Shown piece by piece: positions 1 to 9,703 of a stretch of DNA of 51,238 nt (position 1 is the first letter of the stretch; each line of letters opens with the position of its first letter). A program made the translations under genes and the position numbers. The notes under the pieces are model-generated. The model was not told the DNA's origin and made no database searches. It saw nothing but the letters and a program-made list of their open reading frames with translations. This DNA comes from Setomelanomma holmii. Lineage: Eukaryota; Ascomycota; Dothideomycetes; Pleosporales; Phaeosphaeriaceae. The stretch spans positions 1 to 51,238 of the forward strand of contig ML978320.1 in assembly GCA_010015745.1 (NCBI GenBank), in the 5' to 3' direction.

Positions 1-1286
1 GCCGTGTCTGGCGTTAGCTCGTGCAGCGCCATGACGTTTTGCGGAGCAAGTGCCTCGGCTGTATCGTTCTCCGTTGTTGTGAAGATGACAGAACACAGCT
101 TGGAGTGCGGCAGAAAGTCGGCCAAGTCAGCAGCAGGTTGGGTCGTAGACGAGCCGCTAGGCCGTAGACTGGTGCCCTCTACATTATCATAGATCAGCAA
201 ACACTGTCGCGCACTCATTGCTGCCACACAGCGCTGTACAATCTGCTTCAAGTCTGCTTGGTCATCATCACAGCCAGCAATACTGAGCTTCTGCGCAACA
301 TTTGCACAAGACCGGTAGAGGCTGTCTCTGTCGCTTGCGTCCATCCAGAAAACTGTGCAGCTTCTGTTCTTCTGCTTTGTCCTGTAGGCAACCTCGAGCG
401 CGAGCTGCGATTTGCCTATTCCGCCAGGGCCAACAATTGCTAGCGTGGTGGTGGTCAGCGAGTTGCTGAAGAGCTTCGCTTCTAGCTCGACGAGCTGCGA
501 TTCGCGACCAACAAAAGACTCGTTTTGTGAGAATGGAATGATCGATGGTGCGCTGCCGTTCGCATCTATCTCAGCCTCTAGCCTCCTTCGTGCACTCTCC
601 TGCCCTTCGCCGTACGTGATAGGCATAGAGATGCCAACAAGTCCAAGCAGGCAGTACACGATGTCTTCTTCTTCGCTTGTTGTGCGTTTCTCAGCCCACC
701 TCATCCGCTCAGATGTGCTGAATTGTTCTAGAGAATAGTTGTGCAGCACAGCGAGTGGGACATCGGTGATGTCGTGGAGTAGCTGATCAAGTGACGCTTT
801 GTCGCCTATTCGCAGTCCTTCGCACGAGAAAAAGTCGACAAAAACTGGCGCGATGAGCTCCTGGAGCGTCCATCCCCGCTTAAACCAAACGCTCGCCCGA
901 AAAGACGTCTCCCAGCTACTGCGCTGGGTGGCCTCTGTCGTAGAAGCTACTGAAACATCTGATAGAAAGACGTAGCATTAGGCCGCCTTACAATACCACT
1001 CAAACATCGAGTTGATCGCCTTCGATCGTTCGGTTTTGTCCCATCGGTCGATGCAGCATGTATCGATCCAGAAGTACTGCAACCCGTCCTGAGCTGCTTG
1101 TTCAGCACAGAACCTAAGCTTGCGGTGGCCTTCTTCTTTCTCTTTGTAGTTTCTATTCAATACGTCTTCCATAAGGATCTCGGAGTCGCCCCATCGATGC
1201 GATAGGATAGCGTAGGGCGGGATCAGCTTGCCGCAAAAGTCTGTCAAGATTGCTCTGCCCAGCGCGTCAGAATGGAGAAGCCACAT
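1..1286 (-). pseudogene. HET / NB-ARC (NLR-like) gene, 3' part off the window, in-frame stop
   Basis: Fungal NLR-like protein of the heterokaryon-incompatibility type; the family controls non-self recognition and regulated cell death. The chosen ATG (1286-1284) begins MWLLHSD, the usual HET-protein opening. Visible HET motifs are PPYAILSHRWGD (about residues 22-33) and WIDTCCID (about 77-84). Codon 103 is TAA (978-980); the same frame then continues for over 300 codons with the rest of the HET domain (GWTLQELIAP; YCLLGLVGISMPITYGEG) and an NB-ARC-like ATPase: Walker A GPGGIGKSQ near residue 284 and Walker B CLLIYDNVE near residue 360. The frame is still open at base 1. TAA could come from CAA by one C-to-T change, as RIP or deamination would give. 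Either the allele is dead or the assembly has an error. A GT..AG intron removing the stop was not seen. Family assignment is firm; pseudogene status is less sure. Confidence 0.8.
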
Positions 1287-2114
1287 AGCGCTTGCGGCTT
1301 GGAGTTCAGTCTGAGGAGGTAGAGGCGTAAACGGCTTTTGTGGTAGTGGGAGTAGAGTATTAGCGAGAGTAGAGAGTAGAGTGACATGTTTGCGACAAGG
1401 CAGAGAAGGCAGCCTGGTGCGGCAGTGCATGCAACTAGGCTGAAGGTGCTGCTGGCTACATCAAGCGCCCAGCGTCCTGCGCTGCCTCGCCTCACCAAAT
1501 GCACTGAGGCAGTGTTTGGCTTATGAAGTCATGTTAGAAAAGTGGTGCACATATGGGTAAAATGCCAGCAAATAGAGCTGATCTACAAAGGTTGTCGTTG
1601 CAGCGTCTCGCCTGGCTCTACGTGACGAGAGCGAGCACGACGGACTTAGGAGTTGGCGGCCTGGACGGCCCCAGCAATAAAGGCTATCTAAGGCCAGATG
1701 TGGAAGCCGCAGCTCTCAGCCACAGCGCGCAGCACCTTCCAGATATCTCAGCACGCTACTGCAGCCACAAGTCGCTTGGGACGCACGGCCGATCACACGC
1801 GTTTCGACGATCTCGCAGTTCGCGCAGAGAAACTGCCAGCAAGCACACTCTGAACCTTAGTTAATCTTTGAAGCCTTCGATCTTGATCTTTCACATCTCA
1901 GCTTCCCTTGCAACCCTCCGAATGCGCGATTGAACTTGTATATCGCAGATAGACAGGGGGTTGTCAACACAGAGTTGATAGACAGCATAGATACAATGAT
2001 CAATGCAGCGAGCAACGCCGCGCTTTTTTTCACCGGAAGCTGACAAGCTAAGAGAGAACAAGTTGCAGATATGATGCGCATTCAGCTTGTCTAAATACAG
2101 ACGCGGGGCGAGGA
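1287..2114. other. intergenic, no supported gene
   Basis: Upstream region of the HET/NB-ARC gene and of the broken host gene at 2115. Short open frames occur on both strands but none has recognisable protein features, and they overlap one another. It should hold the promoters of both flanking genes; no clear motif was identified. Confidence 0.5.
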
Positions 2115-2722
2115 GTGCGGAGGTCCGAAAGCAAAAGCGTCTCGGCACACAGTGTGTCTCGCTACGCAGTGACCGACGTTATAGACTTGATGCCTCACGA
2201 GATCGAAAAGGTTGCAAAGGCTCTTGTCAAGGGTACCAAATTACGCTTCATGATGATAGCTGACGATGAAACGGCTGGACATATGCTTAGCCCTCCTGGC
2301 GTGTCTGCAGAGAGCCCCTTTCAAAACGTCCAAGAATTTAAGGACTCAGGTTACGACGAGCGTCGACCTTCTGATACGTCAGTACGATTGGCCTGGAGGC
2401 AAATCGGACTGGTTCTCGATAGCATTGGACTTGATCCGGAGATCTCAAGCGAAGCCGGCAACAATATACCAATCAATCACGAGTACCATTTTGCGGAGCG
2501 TCGCGGTAATGAGCTCACATACGGGTATCAGTGTCCCACTTTGCGCAATTCATGCAAATCATCAACCCCGAAGAGGAGGGTATCATTGTAGCATATGACA
2601 ATCTCTCGCCAACCATGGCGCATCGCGAAGCCGGTCGACAAGATCCCTTACCAGACTTGAAGTTCTGGAGCGGTGCTGCATTCCTTCAGTGGAAGTTGTA
2701 TGCTGTCTCGCTAAACTTCAAG
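2115..2722 (+). pseudogene. host gene, 5' half, interrupted by a transposon nest
   Basis: Unrecognised fungal protein. The reading frame from 2115 looks coding up to about 2500, then the coding-like frame changes and runs from about 2507 to the transposon edge, with a segment reading LPDLKFWSGAAFLQW. A 26-bp GT..AG stretch at about 2506-2531 would restore frame exactly, but it is too short for a normal spliceosomal intron, so a frameshift is equally likely. The frame meets the target-site TA at 2723-2724. If the insertion and one TA copy (4,840 bp) are removed, this frame is the same as that of the open frame at 7565-7934, with a TAA codon exactly at the junction. I recall similar segments (FLQW..., then ...QALLGTPNGxxVAxLxxQHK) in one family of uncharacterised fungal proteins, so the two halves are probably one gene; that is inference from memory. 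Confidence 0.5.
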
Positions 2723-2999
2723 TAACGTGTTTTACAAGCGAGTCGGCCATACCGGTACCGGTACCGGTAACGTACGAGGCGGTGAGTCGCCCCAATCGGT
2801 GAGTCGTCCCGCCGAACACCATATGCCCACCCACAAAGATGAGGCTGTACAACCACTTACAATAGCTATTCTCACGAGCATTTGTAGTAGAGTAGTAAAC
2901 AAGGCCTTGCGATCATTTTGGTTTATCTAGATATTAAGCTAGAAGGTTGACGCTGCATGTTTTAGTGCGCTTTAGTGGCGGGGCAGATGCAGGCCCACC

Positions 3000-5160
3000 A
3001 CCTCCACTACTACCTTCAGCAGCGTGTGCAACCTGCGCTCTCTTTGTCTTTAACCTAGCCTTTTGTGAGGCTAATATTTTGCCTTTTTAGGATAATTTTA
3101 CAGCTTTTTAGGTGCTGTAGCTTCTTTTGCCTCCTGTTTCTTGCACTGAAGTTCAGCTCTTACTGCAGCCTTCCTTTCCTTCTCTCTCTCTCTCTCTCAA
3201 CCTTCAACCTCTCACGCTCTACACGCCTATCCCCTTCTGCTTTTTAGTCTACAAGGCAGCCTGCTCTCTTATATGCGTGTTGTTTGCTTTTTAGAGTAAT
3301 TCTCCCTCTTCACGCTTTCTTATCCTCTCACATAAATGAGCCTTATTAACCTTGCTAGAACTCTAGAAAACAGCCCTGCTGTAAAACTCTTAACGCTATT
3401 GAAGGTTAAGGGTCTTACTCTTCTTCTTGTGCTTCTTTTTAGTAGTAAGAGTCTTACGTAAGCTCTCGTTCTTGTAGAGTAAGAGGTTATTTTGCACCTA
3501 GAGGTGGTGGAGTAAAAGAGTGATCTTCTTTGCACTCTTTTCTTTTCCCTCCCTTACTACATTATCTACTAAGGTTCTTATACGTCTCTAGTCCTTGTCT
3601 GCAAGTATTAGAGAGCTTTTAGGTTAATCTGCTTCATCTAGTGTCTTTAGGCGGAATCTTTTAAGTATGACGTCCCTCTCTATCAACCTTATGCTAGTAG
3701 ACTTAAAGGACTTTAAAATGAGCTTCTCTGTAAAGGTGGAGGTCTAGGCACACTAGAACAATCTAAAAAATTCGCCCTTCTTAGTAGAGAGAAGGCCTTA
3801 GCTGCGTTAAGTATGGGTGGTGAGCTCATCAGTGTAAGACCTAGCAAGTAGCACAAAACAGACTACATTAAGCAGCTGGAGGCTGTAAGTTAAATAGAGG
3901 GGAAAGATAGCAAGGAGGATCTTGTTACTGTTGCAATATTCAATAAAATCTATAGTTACATAAGACCTGTAGCTATCAAGGATAAGGAGCTAATAGCTTG
4001 AGCGCGCTTTCTTCTTTGTATGCTAGTTAAAGACCTACTTAAGCTAGGCTAATCCTATATCGTTATTCGTCTATCTAGAGGGTAATGAAGTGACAAAGAC
4101 GTCGTGCTTTCTAACCTTAATATACTCCACCTGGGTTAATCGTATATTGCCTCTTTCAGCCTGGAAGATGAGGCCTAGCAGAAGAGGCTTTCTATTGTGA
4201 AGGCCCTTGGTTGGAGATGAATCTCGTGTGCCAAAGGCTCTAAGGTTGGTTCTCAGGGAGTGAGTGGAAGGGATTGTTGGACGAGGGTTCAAGTACAGAT
4301 ACTGAGTAGTAGTCAGAGTCTAAGTACGAGAGGTGCACTGAGGTAGACAGATGAAGACTGTAGTCGAGTGCAGGGTAACCAAGTTGTAGATTGGTACAAA
4401 GGGTACTGGTAAGGTACTCTATGAAGTTGAACACGATAGTCTAGCAATGCTATCGATCCTATCTATATACTGAGGGGGCCATCCCATCCATCTGGGTTAT
4501 CGTGTACATCCTGGGATGGTTGGGATAGTTGCCATCCTTGGGAGGGTGACCATCCCAGACTTGGCGGGATGGTGGTGCTTGGCGGGATGTTGTCACGTGA
4601 CCCTTGGTAGGGGAAAAGTGGTCTGTGCACCATACCGTGCATCCCTTACCAGTCATTTCCAATGTTCGTAACATCTATCTGCGCAGACGCCTGCTAGGAG
4701 AGTCACCTACTCACGAGAGCCATCTTGGATAGGTGCCCTTGCCTCCTTTGACTCCTAAGACACCTTACTAAAGATCCTTTTGCTCTTTCTAATAACCCTA
4801 ATTATAAAGCCTTTTTTATCTATATTGTAGATATGCTGCAGCTCTATACTATATTCCTCTATCTTTTGATAGAGGAGATTAAAGTAGAGCTTATAGTTTG
4901 CTTCTAAGTCTGCCTTGTGACGTACAGCGTCTATTCCCTTAGTCTAACGTAAGGTGAGATAGTGTTTGTTTCTTCTAAGAAAGCGTCTAACCTAGCCATT
5001 TCTAATGTAACAATTGCTGATCTTAGATTCAAATCTTTGCGTTATCTCTCTTGTAGGTAGAATACCTCTCTTTAATAGTCCTTTAATATAATCTATAAGC
5101 TCCAGCTCTTATTGTAGGCTGAGTTTCTGCTTATTGAGATTATAGGCCTCTATCAACACC
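3000..5160 (-). pseudogene. degenerate pogo/Fot-type (CENP-B-like, DDE_1) transposase in element B
   Basis: Conceptual reading of the minus strand through many stops gives a recognisable transposase in order. An N-terminal HTH part lies near 5110-4900 (ELELIDYIKGLLKRG). The first catalytic block is near 4800 (YNIDKKGFII where the family has NxDEKGFMxG). DGSREWVTLLAGVCAD ends near 4681. After a gap come LLILDSYRSY near 3985 (family LDGHGSH) and EFFRLF near 3770. A SVQN..L..ENE-like block lies near 3480 and a Lys/Arg-rich tail at 3250-3000. The damage is nearly all of one kind: stops where Gln, Arg or Trp is expected, E to K, G to S or R, H to Y. All are C-to-T or G-to-A changes, the mark of repeat-induced point mutation. 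The element cannot encode a working transposase. Confidence 0.75.
4077..4673 (-). repeat. 0.6-kb insert in element B, possible solo LTR
   Basis: The transposase reading stops near 4681 and resumes near 4060; about 40 residues of the expected protein are missing and 597 bp of unrelated sequence sits there. It is bounded by the 7-bp direct repeat TCTATCT (4070-4076 and 4674-4680). On the minus strand it starts TGTTACGAACATTGG, has GTATATAG as a possible TATA box near 4462-4470, and is rich in short CATCCCGCCAAG-type repeats (4535-4595). These are features of fungal LTRs, but the other end lacks a clear ...CA terminus, so the assignment is tentative. Confidence 0.35.
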
Positions 5161-5502
5161 TAAGAGCCCTTGCATCTTTGCGCCAACGTGCATTGTAGTA
5201 CAATGTACTTCTCTGCCATTTTTGTATATAAGAGACGTTCTCCTGGTTCCTGCGATTTATATTCTTCAATCGCGTTATCAATTAGTGCTATAGTGGTTGA
5301 GTTATTACAAGTCAAAGTTGGTGTAGGTCTTATGTTATGATGTTTGGGCAGGCGAGTCGCTGATCGGGGCGACTCACCGACTCTTACGTTACAAGCGAGT
5401 CGGCCATACAAGCGAGTCGGCCACCCCACCAACTTCCTACACCTCTACAGGCATACATCTCAACCACGTTAAGAGATAATATAGAGATATTGATACAATA
5501 TA

Positions 5503-7236
5503 TTAAGCAATATTTAAAGTATCTTTTTTGCACGTACGCAAGTTATGCCCAGTCTCTCTGCACCTCTTGTAGCGTGCTAGAGCCTGGCAACTGAGGCCTG
5601 ATTGCTCTCTACCTTGACGTTGTTCACGCTCTATCTGCTGGTCAGCTTCTCTTTAAGCAAGTATATCCTCTCCCTCTCCCTTTGTTAAGGTCCCCTGCAT
5701 CTGTATCCGCTTTTTTTTACGCTGCCTACGCTTTATTGCTGCCTTGTTAGCTCTCTCAAGGCTGGTAATCTGATTACACATCACCTCAGCTGAAAGCATC
5801 ATCACCTTCGCCCCCTTCTTAACCTGGTCAATTTCCTGAATAATTGAGGCTGGCGATGAGCTCCTGTGCCGCTGCACACGATCGCGTATTAGAGTTGATT
5901 GAGCCTCAAGCTCGCGTACGTTGCTCGGCGTACGAGCCTCCCAGAGAGCCTTCACAAGAGCAGCAGGAGTAGGCGTATGCAGCTGCACGTTGAGCTTCGA
6001 CAGAACAGCGTCTGGCTGGAGAGGCACAAGGCCTGCGCCGCGAAAGGCTGAGCAAATATTTGCTGACGTAAACAATTGATCAAAGGCTGCCTTAAAGGCT
6101 GGCAGAAACTCGAGCTTGGTGATGTGGGTGATGTGATAGCGGATTGGAGCCTTAATCTCACGGCTGTATAGGCGCTTTAATGGCAAGAAGCAGCCAACGT
6201 CAAGTGGCTGCAGTAGGTGTGACGAGTGAGGCGGCATACAGAGCGTATAGATATTGTTCTCCTTGCAGAGCTCTCGAAATTTCAAAGAGTGGTGGCTCTC
6301 ATGGCCGTCAAAGATAAGCAGGCGACGTGCACCTATAACACGAGTCTTTGTATGAGCATTAAAGTGCTTTAGCCAGTCGACTCCTAGCTCGTTGGTTGTC
6401 CAGCCATTGTCGCTGACTGCAATCGCCCAGTCGCGTTGGATCTCTGTCTCCTTGTACCAGGCAGATAAATGATAGCGGCCAGCAAAGATAAGGAACAGTA
6501 GGATTGACCAGCCAGCGGCATTGATTGCAGCGATCAACGTCACCCACTCACGATTGCCTGGCTGGACAACCTTTGGCCTGCCTCTTCTCTATGACCCTGT
6601 CACAACGAGCTGAGTCGTAATCTTGCCCATCATGAAGCCAGCCTCGTCGAAGTTGTAGACGTCCTCATTGCAGATGCCATACTTGGCCTTTGTCTGCTCT
6701 ACAAGCTCAAACCAGTCTCTGATTAGTACAGGATCCTCACATAGAGCTCTCTGCCTATCGTACGCTTGATTGAAACGCGTTGTAAGACTGTCTGTACACC
6801 TGACAAAGTTGCGTGGCCAGTAGACGCCAACGTGACGTGCGCCGTGCGCAGCCAGCAGCTTATCAGCCATATCACGTACAGCGTCGAACGTAGGCGCAAA
6901 CCCACGTCGATCCAGGTCAAATATATAGCTAACAATCACCTCCTCTTCTAGCTGGGTAAGCCAGTTTGAGTTGGGCTGGCAATTGCGTCGAGCAGGCTTG
7001 CCAGCACGTCGGCGGTGGAGTGTATCTTGAGAGACATTAAACGTCTGAAAAGCAACTGCCTCACTCTGAAATTGATCTTGCTGAAGAGCTGAGATAGCAA
7101 GGTGTATATTAGCCTCATAGGAAGCTGGCTGGGCTTGAGTTGAGGGTGCTATAGTAGTTAGGAGTTTACGTGTTACAGAAAGTTGGTGGGGTGCGCACTG
7201 GCTTGTATGGGTGTTTTTCGAAATACCAGTTACCAC
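5503..7236 (-). pseudogene. pogo/Fot1 transposase of the outer element, two nonsense codons
   Basis: DDE_1/CENP-B-type transposase. In order: psq-type HTH region near residues 50-90 (SQDTLHRRRAGKPARR), CENP-B-type HTH (WLTQLEEEVIVSYI onward), catalytic core and tail. The presumed DDD triad is present: VYNFDEAGFMMG, LLIFDGHESHHS and LLQPLDVGCF. One TAG (6589-6591) interrupts VTGS / RRGRPKVVQPGNREW in frame, where Glu or a similar residue is expected. A second stop, TAA (5653-5655), follows GEDILA. The frame beyond it runs to 5503 and contains a zinc-knuckle remnant RCRETGHNLRTC whose first Cys is replaced by Tyr (TGC to TAC, a G-to-A change). Where translation began is unclear; the codons before about 7130 lie in the terminal repeat. 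It is less damaged than element B, so it probably arrived later or escaped most RIP. Confidence 0.8.
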
Positions 7237-7530
7237 CTGGATCTGGCATAGGTCGATCCTGTGCAGGAGTACGTCCTATACTGCCTGCGTATACACGCCA
7301 AGCTTAGCCAAGGCCTCAAGATCTAGCGCCCTCATCAAAGCTGTGAACCTTCACACCCCTCTGCACGCTAAGCGAGAGTCAATACCTATGGATTTCTAAG
7401 GCGATTAATTAATCGTACTAAGGCCTTGCATTCTGGAGATTTGCACGAGATTTGGAGCTTATACGGTGGTAGTGCATCAAAACCGAGCCGATCCTACCCT
7501 GATCCAGGTGGTAACTGGTATTTCGAGAAC
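7214..7530. mobile_element. small inverted-repeat (MITE-like) element in the right end of the pogo element
   Basis: A perfect 26-bp inverted repeat, TCGAAATACCAGTTACCACC followed by TGGATC at 7218-7243 and its complement at 7501-7526, encloses about 257 bp with no open frame. Similarity weakens just outside and inside the arms (GTTYTC outside; CGATCCT inside at 7253-7260 and inverted near 7487-7494). It separates the two subterminal repeats of the host element's right end. A target duplication could not be defined, so exact borders are approximate. Confidence 0.65.
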
Positions 7531-7564
7531 CATAATAATGCGCACTCGCTTGTAAAGCACGTTA

Positions 7565-7934
7565 ACATGTGATGAACGATGATACTGACTTCGTTGTAGA
7601 TGCAATCAACGAAGTGCATGGTACTAAAGGTCTAATATGGCCTGGCCTCAGCTACGACGCTTCATTCAACGAAGGGCAGGCTCTCTTGGGAACGCCTAAT
7701 GGAAGTAGTGTCGCGTACCTGATCATTCAGCATAAGGCTGCACTTGGCTACAAGACTGTTGACCACATCACCGTTGTCCGCCAAAAGGATGAACTAATGC
7801 TTTTCTTCCATATTGTTGACGTCGGTTTGAGCTGCAGGGTTGCAAAAACAGGTGAGTGTACACTGCCCAGGGAGCAATCATCTCAACCGACTCGTATCAC
7901 AGAATTACTTGAGAAACTGACTGTCGATCGCTAG
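7565..7934 (+). pseudogene. host gene, 3' half
   Basis: A coding-like frame begins directly at the right TA of the pogo insertion and runs to a stop at 7932-7934. It contains GLIWPGLSYDASFNEGQ and ALLGTPNGSSVAYLIIQHKAA, then an acidic to basic C-terminus. The first ATG available is 7569 or 7572. It is in register with the open frame left of the insertion once the 4.84-kb nest is collapsed. No transcription of this half alone can be inferred. Function unknown. Confidence 0.5.
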
Positions 7935-8567
7935 TTGCGACTCGATATAAGTTTCAATATATACATCACTTCCCCTTATCCTAAGGATAAATTGCAGCGT
8001 AAGCAGAGCCGTGAGTGGGCCGACACTTTCTTAATAGTTCGGAGAATGGTACAACACCCTGTCGATTTAGTTTAGTAAAACACGTTTCTACTTGCATACG
8101 CCGGTGATCTTCGCGATACCCCATGGCATAAAGAAACTCGTGAGCCATGATGCAGAATAATATTATAACAATCACTGCCTAATCATCTGTCAGATGTGAG
8201 AGGACAGAGCAGACATGAAGGAAGCAGAGGGTTGTATTGAGAGAGCTACAGAGAGCGATTATATACACAACCACGATGAGTAAGCGAGTGACAAAGAATC
8301 ACGTGAGAGATGCAGTTCACATGTACCTTGTGAACTGAGGTGCCAGGCTGACATCATCCAATGCGAGGAATGCGACAATGATTAGAAAAATGGCCAGGCT
8401 GGGGTTGGCAAATGCTAAGTCAAGCTGAAGGACCACAGACTCAACTGTTCAGCCCCCGTGATCTTGAAAGTGTATCGCTCATTGCGTCCTTTAAAGGGCT
8501 ATCAGGAGGGGCTCGCTCGCGTCTGAGCGAACTTGCGGCACTCATCATATTCTGCCCATCTGCTTCC
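7935..8567. other. intergenic, no supported gene
   Basis: Lies between the host-gene remnant and the cysteine-rich secreted protein. A 64-codon frame on the minus strand (7981-8175) has an isolated HEFLYAMGY motif vaguely like a metallopeptidase helix but lacks the second histidine of HExxH, and was not accepted. Confidence 0.4.
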
Positions 8568-9073
8568 ATGGCTCACAACATGCGCACTTTCGCGTTGGCA
8601 CATCTCCCAGGACTTGCCATCGCCGCGACCACCGTCGGACCCCTGGCACCAATATCGATATATAGCCTAGACGCTTACAAGACAGCCAAGTCATGTGCGG
8701 CTGGGTGCCTTGTGTACAACGGTATCTGGAATTGTGGCTTCAACGCAGATATCATGCCCTCGGTGCAGACTTAGGCTGCGGTTGCAGTCCCAATAACGCT
8801 TGTTGGTGCGGCACCTGCTTGCCGGCGACGAGCCACATCTCAAGCTGCGTCAGCGCTGCCTGCTCCAAATTCGGCAATTTTGAGACCGATGTGAAGAGTA
8901 TGCTGGATATGTATGGAAGATACTGTGCCACGGCAAACGTCGAATTCTCCACAACGCCCGCAGCAACAACTGCAGTCACTACAGCGCCGGCACAAGCGCC
9001 GAGTGCGAGAGCGGCCACGAAGAGCCTCGGTGTATCCAGCCCGACCGCGGCCGCGGGCCTGAACAGACGCTAG
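8568..9073 (+). CDS. secreted cysteine-rich protein, CFEM-like cysteine pattern
   Basis: The start is ATG 8568 (MAHNMRTF) or 8580; a hydrophobic stretch LAIAATTVGPLAPI follows and can serve as a signal peptide. The mature part is cysteine-rich: SCAAGC, LGCGCSPNNACWCGTC, ISSCVSAAC, YCA, a spacing like fungal CFEM/surface proteins, then a Thr/Ala-rich tail without an obvious membrane span. The first frame ends at 8775 and the cysteine-rich part lies in another frame. Two explanations fit: a 47-bp GT..AG intron at 8722-8768, giving 152 residues, or a 1-bp frameshift near 8765, since the sequence inside that intron (IWNCGFNADIMPSVQ) itself looks coding. It is the first of several cysteine-rich surface-type genes up to 17.3 kb. 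Function unknown. Confidence 0.5.
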
Positions 9074-9703
9074 TCCCAAAGAGGTATACAAGTGACCTGT
9101 ACCCTCGAACAGTATGTCACCATGGTGATCACAGATCAAGCCAAACGGCCAGAGGCCACAAGTTTGAGAGTTCCTAGAGCACCATGCCTGGACACCTCCG
9201 TCGTATGAGGGGCATTTTGCGCTACTAACAATAGTCTACCTCGCCGACAAAACGCTACAGATAGCTAGGTATGGTCGCATAGCCCAAACTCGGTACCACC
9301 GCGCCGAACTCTAAGTAGGGTAAAAAAACGGGTCTTACTTCCCCTACAGGCTACTCGCAAGGTATGAGGCGCCCCAAATTAACAACACATGTGAACTTGA
9401 CCAAGTTTTGGCGCCCGCAAAAACTCAACGTTGAGCATCAGCCTTGGGGGCGGAATCGTGGCATTGGTACGTTGGCGAATGCCCAGAAAGGCTGCAACCT
9501 CGAGGTGCAGTGTGATTGGATGATACACGAGGTAGAGTGTAACATGAAGCCAAATGTGGACGCGGCTGAATACGAGGCATGCAAGCCTCGCAAGCCTCCT
9601 GGTGGAAGATATTGGGGATATAACGGCGACGAATCGCTAATCGCGGTGAAACTCTCGATGTTCGAATTCCAGTAAACTCAACACAGTTGATTTCGCGTTC
9701 AAG
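9074..9703. other. intergenic or upstream exon territory
   Basis: Contains one 103-codon frame (9364-9675, with four cysteines) that is not recognisable. The next gene (9704) lacks a signal peptide at its visible ATG, so a signal-encoding exon could hide here, but no convincing splice link was found. Confidence 0.35.

Larger units (their letters stand above)
2770..5389 (-). mobile_element. second pogo-type element (B), nested in the left terminus of the first, heavily mutated
   Basis: 2,620 bp bounded by TA at 2768-2769 and 5390-5391. Its ends are roughly 54-bp imperfect inverted repeats: left starts ACGTACGAGGCGGTGAGTCG, right read inward starts ACGTAAGAGTCGGTGAGTCG. Removing it and one TA rejoins the tandem subterminal repeats of the outer element. 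The inside is AT-rich, has a (TC)n run near 3181-3200, and contains a wrecked transposase on the minus strand (see 3000-5160) plus a foreign-looking 0.6-kb piece (4077-4673). Confidence 0.8.
2725..7562 (-). mobile_element. pogo/Fot1-type DNA transposon carrying two nested insertions
   Basis: Outer element. It is flanked by TA at 2723-2724 and 7563-7564, the target duplication of Tc1/mariner-pogo elements. Its ends are inverted repeats: the left end begins ACGTGTTTTACAAGCGAG and the right end, read inward, begins ACGTGCTTTACAAGCGAG. The terminal region contains a subterminal motif ACAAGCGAGTCGGCC at 2734-2748, 5391-5405 and 5408-5422; the last two were separated from the first by insertion of element B (2770-5389). 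The matching right subterminal copies (imperfect, inverted, near 7191-7206 and 7540-7553) are separated by a small inverted-repeat element. Its single gene is the transposase on the minus strand at 5503-7236. Without the nested insertions the element would be about 1.9 kb, normal for Fot1-like elements. Confidence 0.85.

Noticed and set aside
7981..8175. 64-codon minus-strand frame with HEFLYAMGY, considered as a metallopeptidase piece
   Set aside because: HExxH is not complete, no signal peptide, and no flanking exon could be found.
9364..9675. 103-codon plus-strand frame before the surface-protein gene
   Set aside because: No recognisable features and no splice join supplying the missing signal peptide of the next gene; kept only as a note.
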